Part shown: one piece after another, positions 18,582-27,139 of the stretch | Numbering within the stretch: position 1 is the first letter of the stretch | Layout of the letters: every line of letters begins with the position of its first letter | Assembly: GCA_002355455.1 (NCBI GenBank) | Contig: AP017375.1 | Coordinates: forward strand, 682,001-746,000 | DNA: 64,000 nucleotides | Direction of reading: 5' to 3' | From: Stanieria sp. NIES-3757 | GTDB taxonomy: Bacteria > Cyanobacteriota > Cyanobacteriia > Cyanobacteriales > Xenococcaceae | The notes under the pieces: generated by a model | Databases searched by the model: none | The model's input: the letters and a program-made list of their open reading frames with translations, nothing else | Told to the model about the DNA's origin: nothing | Program-made: the position numbers and the translations under genes

Positions 18582-18826
18582 TAAATTAAGCCATCAGATA
18601 ATGTTACATCCCAATCAGCAAGTTCTTCTTGATAAGCCAGATCTGATGCTTCTTCTTGATTAGCTTTTAAAATTTGTTGCTGGATCATTCGCTGTTTTTC
18701 TTCTTTGAGAAGACGGTTGATATAAGCACTACGATTTCCTTCTGCTCTAGCTTCTAAAAAAGCGAAGGCATCATCATCAAGAGTAATAGTTGCACGATTA
18801 GTCATAACAGTAATTTTTTTACTCAT
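18581..18826 (-). CDS. Antitoxin of the MazF-like module
   Basis: 81 residues from the ATG at 18826 (MSKKITVMTNRATIT). Starting further upstream would read antisense through a cobL relic, so it is unlikely. ATITLDDDAFAFLEARAEGN and RSAYINRLLKEEK look like a ribbon-helix-helix DNA-binding domain. The acidic tail (EEASDLAYQEELADWDV) is suited to wrapping the toxin. A start at 18805 is also possible. Confidence 0.78.
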   Translation of the reverse strand: MSKKITVMTNRATITLDDDAFAFLEARAEGNRSAYINRLLKEEKQRMIQQQILKANQEEASDLAYQEELADWDVTLSDGLI

Positions 18827-18863
18827 ATTTTTTATCATACTCTTTAATATGATTAAGGTTAAA

Positions 18864-18935
18864 TAAAAATGGCTTTTCGTAATCGGTATTGGTGAAGATG
18901 GAATAGCAGGATTAAATAATGAAGCGCGATCGCTT
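18864..18935 (+). pseudogene. Relic of the cobL 5' end (about 24 codons)
   Basis: The plus strand reads KWLFVIGIGEDGIAGLNN, then EARSL. It matches the start of intact cobL (KWLSVIGIGEDGLAGLNNVA...) over about 72 bp (18864-18935 versus 19757-19828) with some six mismatches. It ends abruptly at the HIP1 site GCGATCGC. It lies between the MazF-type antitoxin and vapC, so the VapBC pair is bracketed by a broken and an intact cobL start. Confidence 0.85.
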
Positions 18936-18987
18936 GACATTTTGTTAAGATGCTTCAAAAGTTTTTATTTTAGTAAAGACTACGGCT

Positions 18988-19383
18988 TTAGATTTGAGGT
19001 TTTAATATTTGACACTTTGTTAGTTTACTCGCCTTCTTGATAAATTTTTCGTCAAAGGTGTATAGTTCCGAACAGTGTTGACTCTGTGCTAAATGAAAAG
19101 CATCGGCAAAATCTAAACCATTTTCATGCCATTGAAGCACTTGATTAATTAAGTTAGCATTGGCAAGATGGACGTTTGGCAAACCAAATAACTGCTTTAA
19201 AGCGTGACAAATTTCTTGTGAGTTCAATTTATAGGCAAATCGCAGAACCCATTCAGTTTCTAGAATTACTATATTGCTGATAAAAATATCTTGTGACTGA
19301 AAAATTTTTAGACTTTGTTGATATTGCAATTGGTCATCTTGGGTCAATAGTCGCACAATAATATTGGTGTCAACCGTTATCAT
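18988..19383 (-). CDS. VapC-like PIN-domain toxin
   Basis: 131 residues, a complete PIN domain. ITVDTNIIVRLL (first Asp), VILETEWVLRFAY (Glu), GLDFADAFHLAQ (Asp) and LYTFDEKFIKKA (last Asp) supply the four acidic metal ligands of this ribonuclease fold. The start overlaps the upstream antitoxin gene by 14 bp, so they form one operon. Confidence 0.9.
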   Translation of the reverse strand: MITVDTNIIVRLLTQDDQLQYQQSLKIFQSQDIFISNIVILETEWVLRFAYKLNSQEICHALKQLFGLPNVHLANANLINQVLQWHENGLDFADAFHLAQSQHCSELYTFDEKFIKKASKLTKCQILKPQI

Positions 19384-19633
19384 TATTTAATCCCTCTACT
19401 CCCTTACGAATAGCATCTTCCATATCCTCAAGACTTTTAGGCGTTCCTTGATACTTTAAGCAACCTGCTACTCGATCTAAGGTTGTTTCGGGAAAAGGTT
19501 TTTTTGGTTTTAAGAGAATTCCATCTCCCATATCAATTGCGATTAATTCTTGTCCTTCTTCCCAGTTATGACTTTCTCGCAAAGCTTTGGGAATAATAAC
19601 TTGACCTTTACTCGACATTTTTGTGGTTTTCAT
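19370..19633 (-). CDS. AbrB/SpoVT-type antitoxin of the VapC module
   Basis: 87 residues from the ATG at 19633 (MKTTKMSSKGQVIIPK). A TTG six codons upstream is possible but weaker. KMSSKGQVIIPKALRE and GQELIAIDMGDGILLKP are the swapped-hairpin AbrB DNA-binding fold. The tail (LEDMEDAIRKGVEGL) is the toxin-binding helix. It reads divergently from cobL with about 100 bp between, so its autoregulated promoter faces that of cobL. Confidence 0.88.
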   Translation of the reverse strand: MKTTKMSSKGQVIIPKALRESHNWEEGQELIAIDMGDGILLKPKKPFPETTLDRVAGCLKYQGTPKSLEDMEDAIRKGVEGLNNDNG

Positions 19634-19735
19634 AGAATAATGAAGGGTCAAAAGTAAGAAATATGTAAGAATTATTATAACCTTACAAGAATGAAGGATT
19701 TTTATCTCTAATGCTTAATAGTTAATTGTTTGTTC

Positions 19736-20959
19736 ATGGCAATCAACAATTTTCCTCAAAAATGGCTTTCCGTAATCGGTATTGGTGAAGATGGACTAGC
19801 AGGATTAAATAACGTCGCGCGATCGCTTTTGGCTAGTGCAGAAGTTATTGTCGGAGGCGATCGCCATTTAGCTATGCTTCCTAACAAAGATTACACGGAA
19901 AAGCTGGTTTGGACTTCTCCGCTCAAACATTCAATAGCAGAAATTATTCAGCGACGAGGACAATCTGTCTGTGTGTTAGCTAGTGGCGATCCGATGTGTT
20001 ATGGCGTTGGTGTAACTTTAACTCGTCACATTCCCATTGATGAAATGACTATCATTCCTGCACCTTCTACTTTTAGTCTAATTTGTGCAAGATTAGGTTG
20101 GTCATTAACAGAAGTAGAATTATTAACTTTATGCGGACGAGAGCCAACTTTACTTCATGCTTTTTTATATCCTCATGCTCGTTTGTTGATTTTAAGTGCA
20201 GATAAACAAACACCAGCAACAGTAGCAGAAATTTTGATAAATAAAGGATACAGCCAAAGTGAAATAACAGTTTTAGAACACTTAGGTGGAGAAAAAGAAC
20301 GAATTGTTCGAGGCATTGCTGCCACTTGGAAAGTAAAAGATATTGCCGATTTAAACGCGATCGCAGTAACTTGTATTGCTGACTTAGATATTATCACTCT
20401 GTCTCGCTTGCCAGGTTTACCCGATAGCGTTTATCACCATGATGGACAACTAACTAAAAAAGAAATTCGAGCGATTACTTTAGCAGCTTTAGCACCCTTA
20501 CCAGGACAATTATTATGGGATGTAGGGGCTGGTTGTGGTTCAATAGGAATTGAATGGATGCGAAGTGATCAAAGATGTAGAGCGATCGCGATCGAACAGA
20601 ATAGTCAAAGAATTAAATACATTGCCGACAATGCTGCTGCTTTAGGCGTTCCTAATCTCAAAATAGTTACCGGGGAAGCACCAACTATTTTAAAAGAGTT
20701 ACCTCAACCAGATACTATCTTCATTGGTGGTGGCTTAACTACCCCTAATTTATTAGAAACTTGTTGGCAGATTTTACCTGTTAGAGGTCGTTTGGTGGCG
20801 AATGCAGTCACAGTAGAAAGTGAACAAAAGCTATTCCAATGGCAACAAGAATTAGGAGGAGAATTGACCCGTATTGCCATTTCTAGAGCAGAACCGATCG
20901 GAAAATTTCTTGGTTGGAAAGCGATCGCGCCTGTAACTCAATGGGTAGTAGTGAAGTAA
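19736..20959 (+). CDS. cobL: Precorrin-6Y C5,15-methyltransferase (decarboxylating), CbiE-CbiT fusion
   Basis: 407 residues from the ATG at 19736. The N-terminal CbiE half (about 10-210) is a tetrapyrrole methylase: VIGIGEDGLAGLNNVARSLL, VLASGDPMCYGVG, IPAPSTFSLICARLGW. The C-terminal CbiT half (about 230-405) is a Rossmann methyltransferase: LLWDVGAGCGSIGIEWMR, NLKIVTGEAP, DTIFIGGGLT. Together they methylate C5 and C15 and decarboxylate the C12 side chain. The first seven codons lie outside the stretch duplicated at 18864-18935, so the present start may have been recreated after a rearrangement. Confidence 0.93.
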   Translation: MAINNFPQKWLSVIGIGEDGLAGLNNVARSLLASAEVIVGGDRHLAMLPNKDYTEKLVWTSPLKHSIAEIIQRRGQSVCVLASGDPMCYGVGVTLTRHIPIDEMTIIPAPSTFSLICARLGWSLTEVELLTLCGREPTLLHAFLYPHARLLILSADKQTPATVAEILINKGYSQSEITVLEHLGGEKERIVRGIAATWKVKDIADLNAIAVTCIADLDIITLSRLPGLPDSVYHHDGQLTKKEIRAITLAALAPLPGQLLWDVGAGCGSIGIEWMRSDQRCRAIAIEQNSQRIKYIADNAAALGVPNLKIVTGEAPTILKELPQPDTIFIGGGLTTPNLLETCWQILPVRGRLVANAVTVESEQKLFQWQQELGGELTRIAISRAEPIGKFLGWKAIAPVTQWVVVK

Positions 20960-21273
20960 AAATTTTCGCATTAGTATTTATTAATCTTTTTGAGCGACTA
21001 ATTACTTTTAATGCTGTAAAAATACTGCGAAAAAATCAATAATTATTTGCTTTAAAGTTTGCTAACAAAATTTCTATTTAAATTTGTATATAGTTTACAT
21101 ACTTAAAAATCAATAGCTTTTAAGCAAAATCAAGTTTTTTTTACACTAGTTATATCAATTTCTTGCATTCAAAACCCGATCACATTTATTCTTAAATATA
21201 TATATAAATTGATCGATAAGATTGACGTATTTTTTAAATAATTAAAACCAACCTAAAAAAACAGATAAGTTCA
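20960..21273. other. 314-bp intergenic region before the mrp operon
   Basis: AT-rich, no open frame and no RNA element I recognise. It must hold the promoter of the antiporter operon. Confidence 0.4.
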
Positions 21274-21609
21274 GTGTTAGAAGCATTTATTTTCGCCACA
21301 ATTTTGTGTGGATTTTTCGGCATCATTCTGAAAAAGAATCTAGTGATGAAAATTATCTCTATGGATGTTATGAGTACAGGAGTAATCGCCTATTATGTGC
21401 TGATTGCTTCACAAGATGGCTTATTTACTCCCATTATTTCCGATGTTGAAAATGTCGCTTATTCCGATCCAGTTCCTCAGGCGGTTATTTTAACGGCAAT
21501 TGTGATCGGCTTTTCAATTCAAGCTCTCATGTTAGTAGGTGTAATGAAATTGGCAAAGGATAATCCGACTTTGGAAAGTAGCGAAATCGAGAAGAATAAT
21601 ACGCCATGA
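21274..21609 (+). CDS. mrpC: Mrp-type antiporter subunit C (NuoK-like)
   Basis: 111 residues with a GTG start. Three membrane helices: LEAFIFATILCGFFGIILK, MKIISMDVMSTGVIAYYVLI and QAVILTAIVIGFSIQALMLV. DPVPQAVILTAIVIGFSIQA is the diagnostic MrpC/MnhC motif. Homologous to NuoK/NdhE of complex I. First gene of the operon; its stop overlaps mrpD by 4 bp. Confidence 0.88.
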   Translation: MLEAFIFATILCGFFGIILKKNLVMKIISMDVMSTGVIAYYVLIASQDGLFTPIISDVENVAYSDPVPQAVILTAIVIGFSIQALMLVGVMKLAKDNPTLESSEIEKNNTP

Positions 21610-23042
21610 CTACCATTACACTTTTTTGGCTTGCTCTACCGTTTTTAATCGGGTTTGTAATTTATTTGCTACCACGACTGGATAAATATCTGGCATTAGT
21701 AGTTACCTTGGTTTCGGCTGCCTACGCTTTAGAGTTAGGTTTTGAACGCTCATCCTTAGATGTACAGTTACTAGATAATTTCGGTGTTACGTTAGTGGGC
21801 GATCAGTTAAGTGGTTTTTTTATCCTTACTAATGCTTTAGTAACCGCAGCAGTTATCCTCTACTGTTGGGGTAGCGGTAAGACAGCTTTCTTTTATATGC
21901 AGACAATTATTCTGCATGGTAGCGTCAACGCCACCTTTATCTGTGCAGATTTTATTAGTTTATATGTTGCTTTAGAAGTAATTAGTATTGGTGCATTTTT
22001 GTTGATTGCCTATCCTCGCACCGACAGAGCGATTTGGGTAGCCTTACGCTATCTATTTGTGAGTAATACCGCCATGCTGTTTTATTTAGTAGGGGCAGTA
22101 TTAGTATATCAAGCACATCATTCCTTTAATTTTGCTGGTTTACGAGGTTCTCCCCCAGAAGCGATCGCGCTTATCTTTCTGGGATTATTGGTAAAAGGAG
22201 GTATTTTCGTCTCTGGTTTATGGCTACCGTTAACCCATTCCGAATCAGAATCTCCAGTCTCGGCAATGCTATCAGGAGTGGTGGTTAAAGCAGGAGTGTT
22301 TCCCTTAGTGCGTTGTGCCTTGATGTTAGAGGAAATCGATCCGATTGTGCGGATTTTTGGTGTGGGGACAGCACTTTTAGGGGTAGGTTATGCCGTTTTT
22401 GAAAAAGATACCAAAAGGATGTTGGCTTTTCATACTGTCTCCCAGTTAGGTTTTATTTTGGCTGCCCCAATTGTAGGCGGGTTTTATGCCCTTACTCATG
22501 GATTAGTCAAATCAGCACTATTTTTAATCGCAGGTGTTTTACCAAGTCGCAGTTTTAAAGAATTACACTATCAACCTATTCATACCCCCATCTGGATTGC
22601 TTTAGTGATTGCCAGTTTCTCAATCTCTGGGTTTCCCTTATTATCTGGTTTTGGGGCAAAAGTATTAACTAGCAAGAATCTTTTACCCTGGCAAATTATC
22701 GGGATGAACGTAGCAGCCCTAGGAACTGCTATTTCCTTTGCTAAATTTATTTTTTTACCTCATAACAATACTGAGACAAGCAAAAAAGTACAGCCTGGTT
22801 TTTGGTGGGCAATGGGCATTTTACTAGGCGGATTAGTTGGGGCAAATCTAGTGTATTACGAAGCTTATACAATCGGTAACACGATCAAGCCTTTAGTAAC
22901 GATCGCTCTTGGTTGGTTGGCATATCTATTAATTTTCAAACGAACAGTAATTAAAATACCCCGTGGAATTGAGGAATTCGATCATCAGATTGGGGTAATG
23001 AGTCTGATGTTAATTCTACTCTTTTGGATGGTGTGGGCATGA
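21606..23042 (+). CDS. mrpD: Mrp-type antiporter subunit D (proton-conducting transporter)
   Basis: 478 residues and about 14 membrane helices of the NuoL/M/N superfamily. ALEVISIGAFLLIAYPRTDR carries the conserved Glu. LLVKGGIFVSGLWLPLTHSE and SAMLSGVVVKAGVFPLVRCA carry the key lysines of the proton channel. LAFHTVSQLGFILAAP and ALTHGLVKSALFLIAG are also family hallmarks. It is the main ion-translocating subunit. Overlaps both neighbours by 4 bp (ATGA). Confidence 0.92.
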   Translation: MTTITLFWLALPFLIGFVIYLLPRLDKYLALVVTLVSAAYALELGFERSSLDVQLLDNFGVTLVGDQLSGFFILTNALVTAAVILYCWGSGKTAFFYMQTIILHGSVNATFICADFISLYVALEVISIGAFLLIAYPRTDRAIWVALRYLFVSNTAMLFYLVGAVLVYQAHHSFNFAGLRGSPPEAIALIFLGLLVKGGIFVSGLWLPLTHSESESPVSAMLSGVVVKAGVFPLVRCALMLEEIDPIVRIFGVGTALLGVGYAVFEKDTKRMLAFHTVSQLGFILAAPIVGGFYALTHGLVKSALFLIAGVLPSRSFKELHYQPIHTPIWIALVIASFSISGFPLLSGFGAKVLTSKNLLPWQIIGMNVAALGTAISFAKFIFLPHNNTETSKKVQPGFWWAMGILLGGLVGANLVYYEAYTIGNTIKPLVTIALGWLAYLLIFKRTVIKIPRGIEEFDHQIGVMSLMLILLFWMVWA

Positions 23043-23461
23043 TTGGATATTTAGATTTAATCCTAAGACTGACGATCTGGTTTTTACTTACCGCCGATTT
23101 AAGTCTGGCAAATATTATCATCGGTGTCGCCATTGCTCTTTTATTACCCCGTAGTTACACCTCACCATCTGCAATTAGAGATTGGTTAAGAGCGTTATGG
23201 GAGATTATCATCGCAATTCCCCAGGCATATCTCGAAGCTGTAGAAATCATCTTCCGTCCTCATAATCATGAAGATATCACAATGGAAAGAGTCAAACCCC
23301 AACGAACACCAGGACTGATCTTTTTAGATATTTTTTTAATTACCTTTACCCCGAAAACTATTGTCTTGAAATATCACGAACAAGGCTGGTATGAGGTGCA
23401 TCGAGTTAGAAGAAGGCAAAAGAGAGACTCGGAGACTAAGAGACTGGGAGATAGATTATAG
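23039..23461 (+). CDS. mrpE: Mrp-type antiporter subunit E
   Basis: 140 residues from the ATG at 23039, which overlaps the mrpD stop. Two N-terminal helices (LDLILRLTIWFLLTADLSLA, IIIGVAIALLLP), then IIFRPHNHEDITMERVK and TPKTIVLKYHEQGWYEVHRV, typical of MrpE/MnhE. The last residues (RQKRDSETKRLGDRL) are low-complexity and run into a short tandem repeat, so the C-terminus may be locally eroded or extended. Confidence 0.87.
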   Translation: MIGYLDLILRLTIWFLLTADLSLANIIIGVAIALLLPRSYTSPSAIRDWLRALWEIIIAIPQAYLEAVEIIFRPHNHEDITMERVKPQRTPGLIFLDIFLITFTPKTIVLKYHEQGWYEVHRVRRRQKRDSETKRLGDRL

Positions 23462-23474
23462 CTTCTAAATCACC

Positions 23475-23510
23475 AATGACTAATAACTAATGACTGATAA
23501 CCAATGACTA
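23475..23510. repeat. Short tandem repeat, 14-bp unit, between mrpE and mrpF
   Basis: AATGACTAATAACT at 23475-23488, then AATGACTGATAACC at 23489-23502, then AATGACTA. A typical cyanobacterial short tandem repeat. It contributes an ATG at 23504, two codons ahead of the more likely mrpF start. Confidence 0.65.
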
Positions 23511-23761
23511 TGGACTCAATTTTAATTGCCATGATTTTGGCTTTACTAATACCGATTTATGAAGCTTGTCAGGATGATGATATTTGGCAGAAAATGCTCG
23601 CTTTTGCCAGTATTGCCGCCAAAACTTCGATTATGATTTTGGTTGTCTCCGTTCTGCGAGATGACTGGATGATTGGGGTGGTTGGTGTCATCATCCTCAG
23701 TGTAGGTAATGCAGGATTAATGTTATTGGCACATTTAATCAAACGGATGAACGAAGCATGA
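23510..23761 (+). CDS. mrpF: Mrp-type antiporter subunit F
   Basis: 83 residues from the ATG at 23510 (MDSILIAMILALLIP); the ATG at 23504 lies in a tandem repeat and is less likely. Three membrane helices, with KTSIMILVVSVLRDDWMIG and VVGVIILSVGNAGLMLLAHL as in MrpF. Overlaps mrpG by 4 bp. Confidence 0.82.
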   Translation: MDSILIAMILALLIPIYEACQDDDIWQKMLAFASIAAKTSIMILVVSVLRDDWMIGVVGVIILSVGNAGLMLLAHLIKRMNEA

Positions 23762-24039
23762 TCGATATTTTAGGTTACATCTGTATTGTGATTGGAATTA
23801 TCTTTTGGTTCTGGGGAACTTTGCCTTTAATCGGGAAAAGATCGGTATTGTTTAAGCTGCATAGTCTCTCTGTTGCCGATACCTTGGGTTCGATGAGCAT
23901 TATTTTCGGTTTGCTGTTAAAAATTCCCAGAGAGTGGCCTCTACTGATCCTGGCAATTATTACCTTAGCAATCTGGAATACAGTACTGGGGTATGTTTTG
24001 GCTTACTGTTCCAGTAGTGGAGGTGACAATGAGCGATAA
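23758..24039 (+). CDS. mrpG: Mrp-type antiporter subunit G
   Basis: 93 residues, three membrane helices. ILGYICIVIGIIFWFWGTLP and KLHSLSVADTLGSMSIIFGL are the MrpG/MnhG signature (the family consensus has RLHA..ADTLG). Sits between mrpF and the DUF4040 gene, overlapping both. Confidence 0.88.
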   Translation: MIDILGYICIVIGIIFWFWGTLPLIGKRSVLFKLHSLSVADTLGSMSIIFGLLLKIPREWPLLILAIITLAIWNTVLGYVLAYCSSSGGDNER

Positions 24040-24637
24040 CTATATCTATGTCATAACTGCTTTGCTACCATTAACAGCTTGTATGGTAGTATTTCAAGTC
24101 AATCCTTACCATGCCTTAGTGATTCGCGGAATTTTAGGTGCAGTAGCAGCATTAGTATATGCAATTTTAGGGGCTGCTGATGTGGCTTTGACTGAAGCCT
24201 TAGTAGGCACGATGTTGGCGGTTACTCTCTACGTAATCGCAGTACGTTCTTCTTTAGTCATGCGAGTTGGGATACTTAAAGATGAAGCGAGTCAGACAGA
24301 ACAAAACCAAGCTTTGGCAGAATTAATCGATAGTCTTAAAAAAATTGTTAGTAAATATCATCTGCGTTTAGAGTTATTATCCTACCCCAATTTAGAAGCT
24401 TTAGAACAAGGTTTGAATGAAAAAGAAATTCATGCCACTTGTATCAAATCCAATTCAACAGAAGACGAACTTGAAAAGAACCGCTTGTCTTCAACACAGT
24501 TATTGTACGCGGTGCGACAACCTTACCAAACCACAATTAGAGTTCGTCGTCTTTATGAAATCATGCAAAGCGAACTTTCATTACCAGAGATAGATCTCAT
24601 TTATGTCAGTACAGCAAAAGCGGAGGAGAAGCATTAA
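24029..24637 (+). CDS. DUF4040 (MbhD/MrpA C-terminal-like) subunit of the Mrp complex
   Basis: 202 residues from the ATG at 24029, which has GGAGGTG five bases ahead; the longer frame from 23993 is unlikely. The membrane part (about 1-80: VITALLPLTACMVVFQ, GAADVALTEALVGTMLAVTL) is the DUF4040 domain, which in other bacteria forms the C-terminal part of MrpA. The remaining ~120 residues are soluble and helical. No full-length MrpA is encoded here. Confidence 0.8.
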   Translation: MSDNYIYVITALLPLTACMVVFQVNPYHALVIRGILGAVAALVYAILGAADVALTEALVGTMLAVTLYVIAVRSSLVMRVGILKDEASQTEQNQALAELIDSLKKIVSKYHLRLELLSYPNLEALEQGLNEKEIHATCIKSNSTEDELEKNRLSSTQLLYAVRQPYQTTIRVRRLYEIMQSELSLPEIDLIYVSTAKAEEKH

Positions 24638-25299
24638 TGAAATGGCTTTATATTGCAGCAGGAATAGCACTGTACGTCAAAATGATGCTTATGCCCAATC
24701 CAGCAGCAGATTGGAATGATCTTTCCATAGTTGAAACAGTTGTTCAAGATAGCGGAGTACCAAATGCAGTTTCAGGAATAATTTTCAGAAATCGACTGTA
24801 TGACACAATCTTTGAGGTAATAGTATTTACGATCGCGATTTTGGGTGTCCGTTTTTTGTTGGCTAATGAAAAACCAACTCAGATAGTTTATCAATTTACC
24901 GACCAACCCTCAATTGTTCTCGCCCGTTTGGGTGCAACTATTTCCGCCTTGGTAAGTATCGAATTAGCAATTCGAGGACATCTTAGTCCAGGAGGAGGTT
25001 TTGCAGCAGGGGTAGCAGGAGGAACTGCGATCGGTTTGATTGCCATTACCTCATCATCAGAATGGATGGAAGCAATCTATCAAAAATGGCGCGCTGCTAC
25101 TTGGGAAAAGATTTCAGTTTTGATTTTTATCTTGTTAGCAGTTATGACTCTGATCGGACTGGAATTACCCTACGGGGAGTTAGGAACACTGGTGAGTGGA
25201 GGAGTGATTCCTCTACTCAATATTTTAGTTGCCATCAAAGTTGCTTTGGGTTCGTGGGCTGCTATTTTGCTGTTTATTCGTTATCGCGGATTGTTGTAA
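24637..25299 (+). CDS. mrpB: Mrp-type antiporter subunit B
   Basis: 220 residues. After an N-terminal helix and a periplasmic loop (VETVVQDSGVPNAVSGIIFR), YDTIFEVIVFTIAILGVRFL and then RGHLSPGGGFAAGVAGGTAI match MnhB; the GHxxPGGGF motif is highly conserved. Final gene of the operon. The complex exchanges Na+ (or K+) for H+ across the cytoplasmic membrane and helps in salt and alkali tolerance. Confidence 0.9.
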   Translation: MKWLYIAAGIALYVKMMLMPNPAADWNDLSIVETVVQDSGVPNAVSGIIFRNRLYDTIFEVIVFTIAILGVRFLLANEKPTQIVYQFTDQPSIVLARLGATISALVSIELAIRGHLSPGGGFAAGVAGGTAIGLIAITSSSEWMEAIYQKWRAATWEKISVLIFILLAVMTLIGLELPYGELGTLVSGGVIPLLNILVAIKVALGSWAAILLFIRYRGLL

Positions 25300-25372
25300 A
25301 AGTGTTGGTGTAGTCTCAATTGATTTGTTTAACTCAAACAAATTCATTGTTATGATGATTAGCTTCAGTTTT

Positions 25373-26581
25373 CTATCTTTGATGTTGTGAATGAATAAAA
25401 GGTTGCCTAGGAGATAGAAAGAAACCTACTGTACTAGCAAAGAGAATAGGGGTAAAAGTAGTAAATCCCGCTAACTTGGCAAGTAAGAGAGTTGTACTAA
25501 TGGGAGTTCTGGTAACAGATGAATTTAGAGCAGCCATCACACAAATCATGGCAAGACTAACTTTAAATTCAGGATGAGTAAGCCAAATTGCCTTGCCTAA
25601 ACAAGCTCCGATAAAAAATAAAGGGATGATAATTCCCCCACGCCAACCACCACCTACCGTTACACTAATAGCAAGCATTTTAGCCAAAGCTAACCCTAAC
25701 AAAAATGCTAAAGAAAAATTCCCTTCAATAATGGTTTCAAGCTGATGTTCGCCAAAGAAACGAGTTAGGGGAAATAAAACTGCTAAAATCCCTAGTCCGA
25801 GTCCAGCTAATGTGGTTCGTACATAGATAGGTTGAGGTAGAGACTCAAACAAACGATTGCAACCACGAAATATAGCAATAAAAATCCATCCTGCGATCGC
25901 GCCTATGATGCCACAGGCGATCGCTTCTCCAAAATCATAAATACTCTCTACATGGTAGATGGGGAAGTGCCAAATCGGACCAATGCCAAGTTTGGTAATT
26001 GCTACAAATATGGTGTAGCCTGCACAACTAGCAACCACTGCTGGTAGAATCGCTTCGTAATACTGGACAACATATTGATGATGCAAAATTTCTAAAGCAA
26101 AAAAACTACCACCTAATGGTGCGCCAAATAAGACTGTAAAACCAGATGCCATTCCAGCAATACTAAGAGTTCGTAATGCCTCTCCATGTAATCGAAAGCG
26201 ATCCGCTAACCAAGTTCCCATCGAACCTGTGATTTGTACCATTGGTGCTTCTGGTCCGGCACTTCCTCCACTTGCAATACTAATCAGTGAAGACAAGATC
26301 ATCGAAGGGTTTTCTCGCATCGGTAATCGTCCACCATTGAGGTGAATATTGTCGATAATCAAGCCAATTTCCCCAGGATTTCCCAAATAATGAATCACTA
26401 AACCAATCAGCAAACCAGCTAGTGGCATGACTATTAATAGGAACAGTCCATTAAATTGCTCAAATCCTGCCATGATATGAGACAAAATGATCCAATAGGT
26501 CGCGCCAAGCAAACCGCAAACCACACCAAGCATTGTCCATAGCAATACTGCGCGTGTCAGTGTAATCGGGTTTTGTTTCAT
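25373..26581 (-). CDS. ClC-family chloride channel or Cl-/H+ antiporter
   Basis: 402 residues, about ten membrane helices. SLISIASGGSAGPEAPMVQI corresponds to the selectivity filter and the gating Glu segment (GxEGP in classical ClC, here GPEAP). GASFFALE-like GGSFFALEIL and GGGWRGGIIIPLFFIGACLG are further ClC motifs. No C-terminal CBS domains are present. Whether it is a channel or an exchanger cannot be decided. It converges on the mrp operon, so the two share a terminator region. Confidence 0.88.
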   Translation of the reverse strand: MKQNPITLTRAVLLWTMLGVVCGLLGATYWIILSHIMAGFEQFNGLFLLIVMPLAGLLIGLVIHYLGNPGEIGLIIDNIHLNGGRLPMRENPSMILSSLISIASGGSAGPEAPMVQITGSMGTWLADRFRLHGEALRTLSIAGMASGFTVLFGAPLGGSFFALEILHHQYVVQYYEAILPAVVASCAGYTIFVAITKLGIGPIWHFPIYHVESIYDFGEAIACGIIGAIAGWIFIAIFRGCNRLFESLPQPIYVRTTLAGLGLGILAVLFPLTRFFGEHQLETIIEGNFSLAFLLGLALAKMLAISVTVGGGWRGGIIIPLFFIGACLGKAIWLTHPEFKVSLAMICVMAALNSSVTRTPISTTLLLAKLAGFTTFTPILFASTVGFFLSPRQPFIHSQHQR

Positions 26582-27139
26582 AACCAGGTTTTTAGTATCA
26601 TCATATACAATTTTTGGCAGTGTCAGGAAACCTAAAACTAGAGATAATCTTTCTCAATTATTAGGACAGAATTTACAGCCTTCTCAATAACAAAACATTG
26701 TAGTTAGATAGTTGCGACTGCGACGAGGAAACAAACCTTTTGCAATACCCAGAATATAGAGCGATCGCTGCGTGGTTATTGTTTTTATCTAAGTAAAAGA
26801 ACTTAATTTTTTCTAAATTGATAATCAATACGCTATCATAAGCTGAAACAAAAACTAGACCAATTTCAGTAGTACATAAATTTTAAATTTGAATCATATA
26901 ACAATTTTTAAGGATCGATTTTGAGGGAACACTACATTTTCTCTAACAGTCTCATTACTAGTCTGATGACAGGGTTCATAAGTTTTGTCCTTTGAGGGAA
27001 AGGGCAATCCTGCACCAAGCTACAAATGCAGTCTGATTAGAGTCAAGGAATTGTTCTATCTTAAAGGTAAATAATATTCTCTAGAAAATTACCATTTTAC
27101 ATACAGAATAAAAAAGCAAAATTTAGCAAAGACAAAATC
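26582..27139. other. 558-bp intergenic region between divergent ClC and tic22-like genes
   Basis: No gene. Around 26925-27060 it has repeated short motifs (TTTGAGGGAA twice, CAGTCTGAT-like twice) that could form local hairpins upstream of the tic22-like gene. They match no riboswitch I know. The rest is plain AT-rich spacer. Confidence 0.4.

Noticed and set aside
18827-18958. Longer N-terminus for the MazF-type antitoxin
   Set aside because: The extension is the antisense of the cobL relic and would put unrelated residues ahead of the DNA-binding domain.
26925-27060. Possible riboswitch ahead of the tic22-like gene
   Set aside because: Repeated short motifs are present, but no conserved core of cobalamin, glutamine, fluoride or other known classes could be found.
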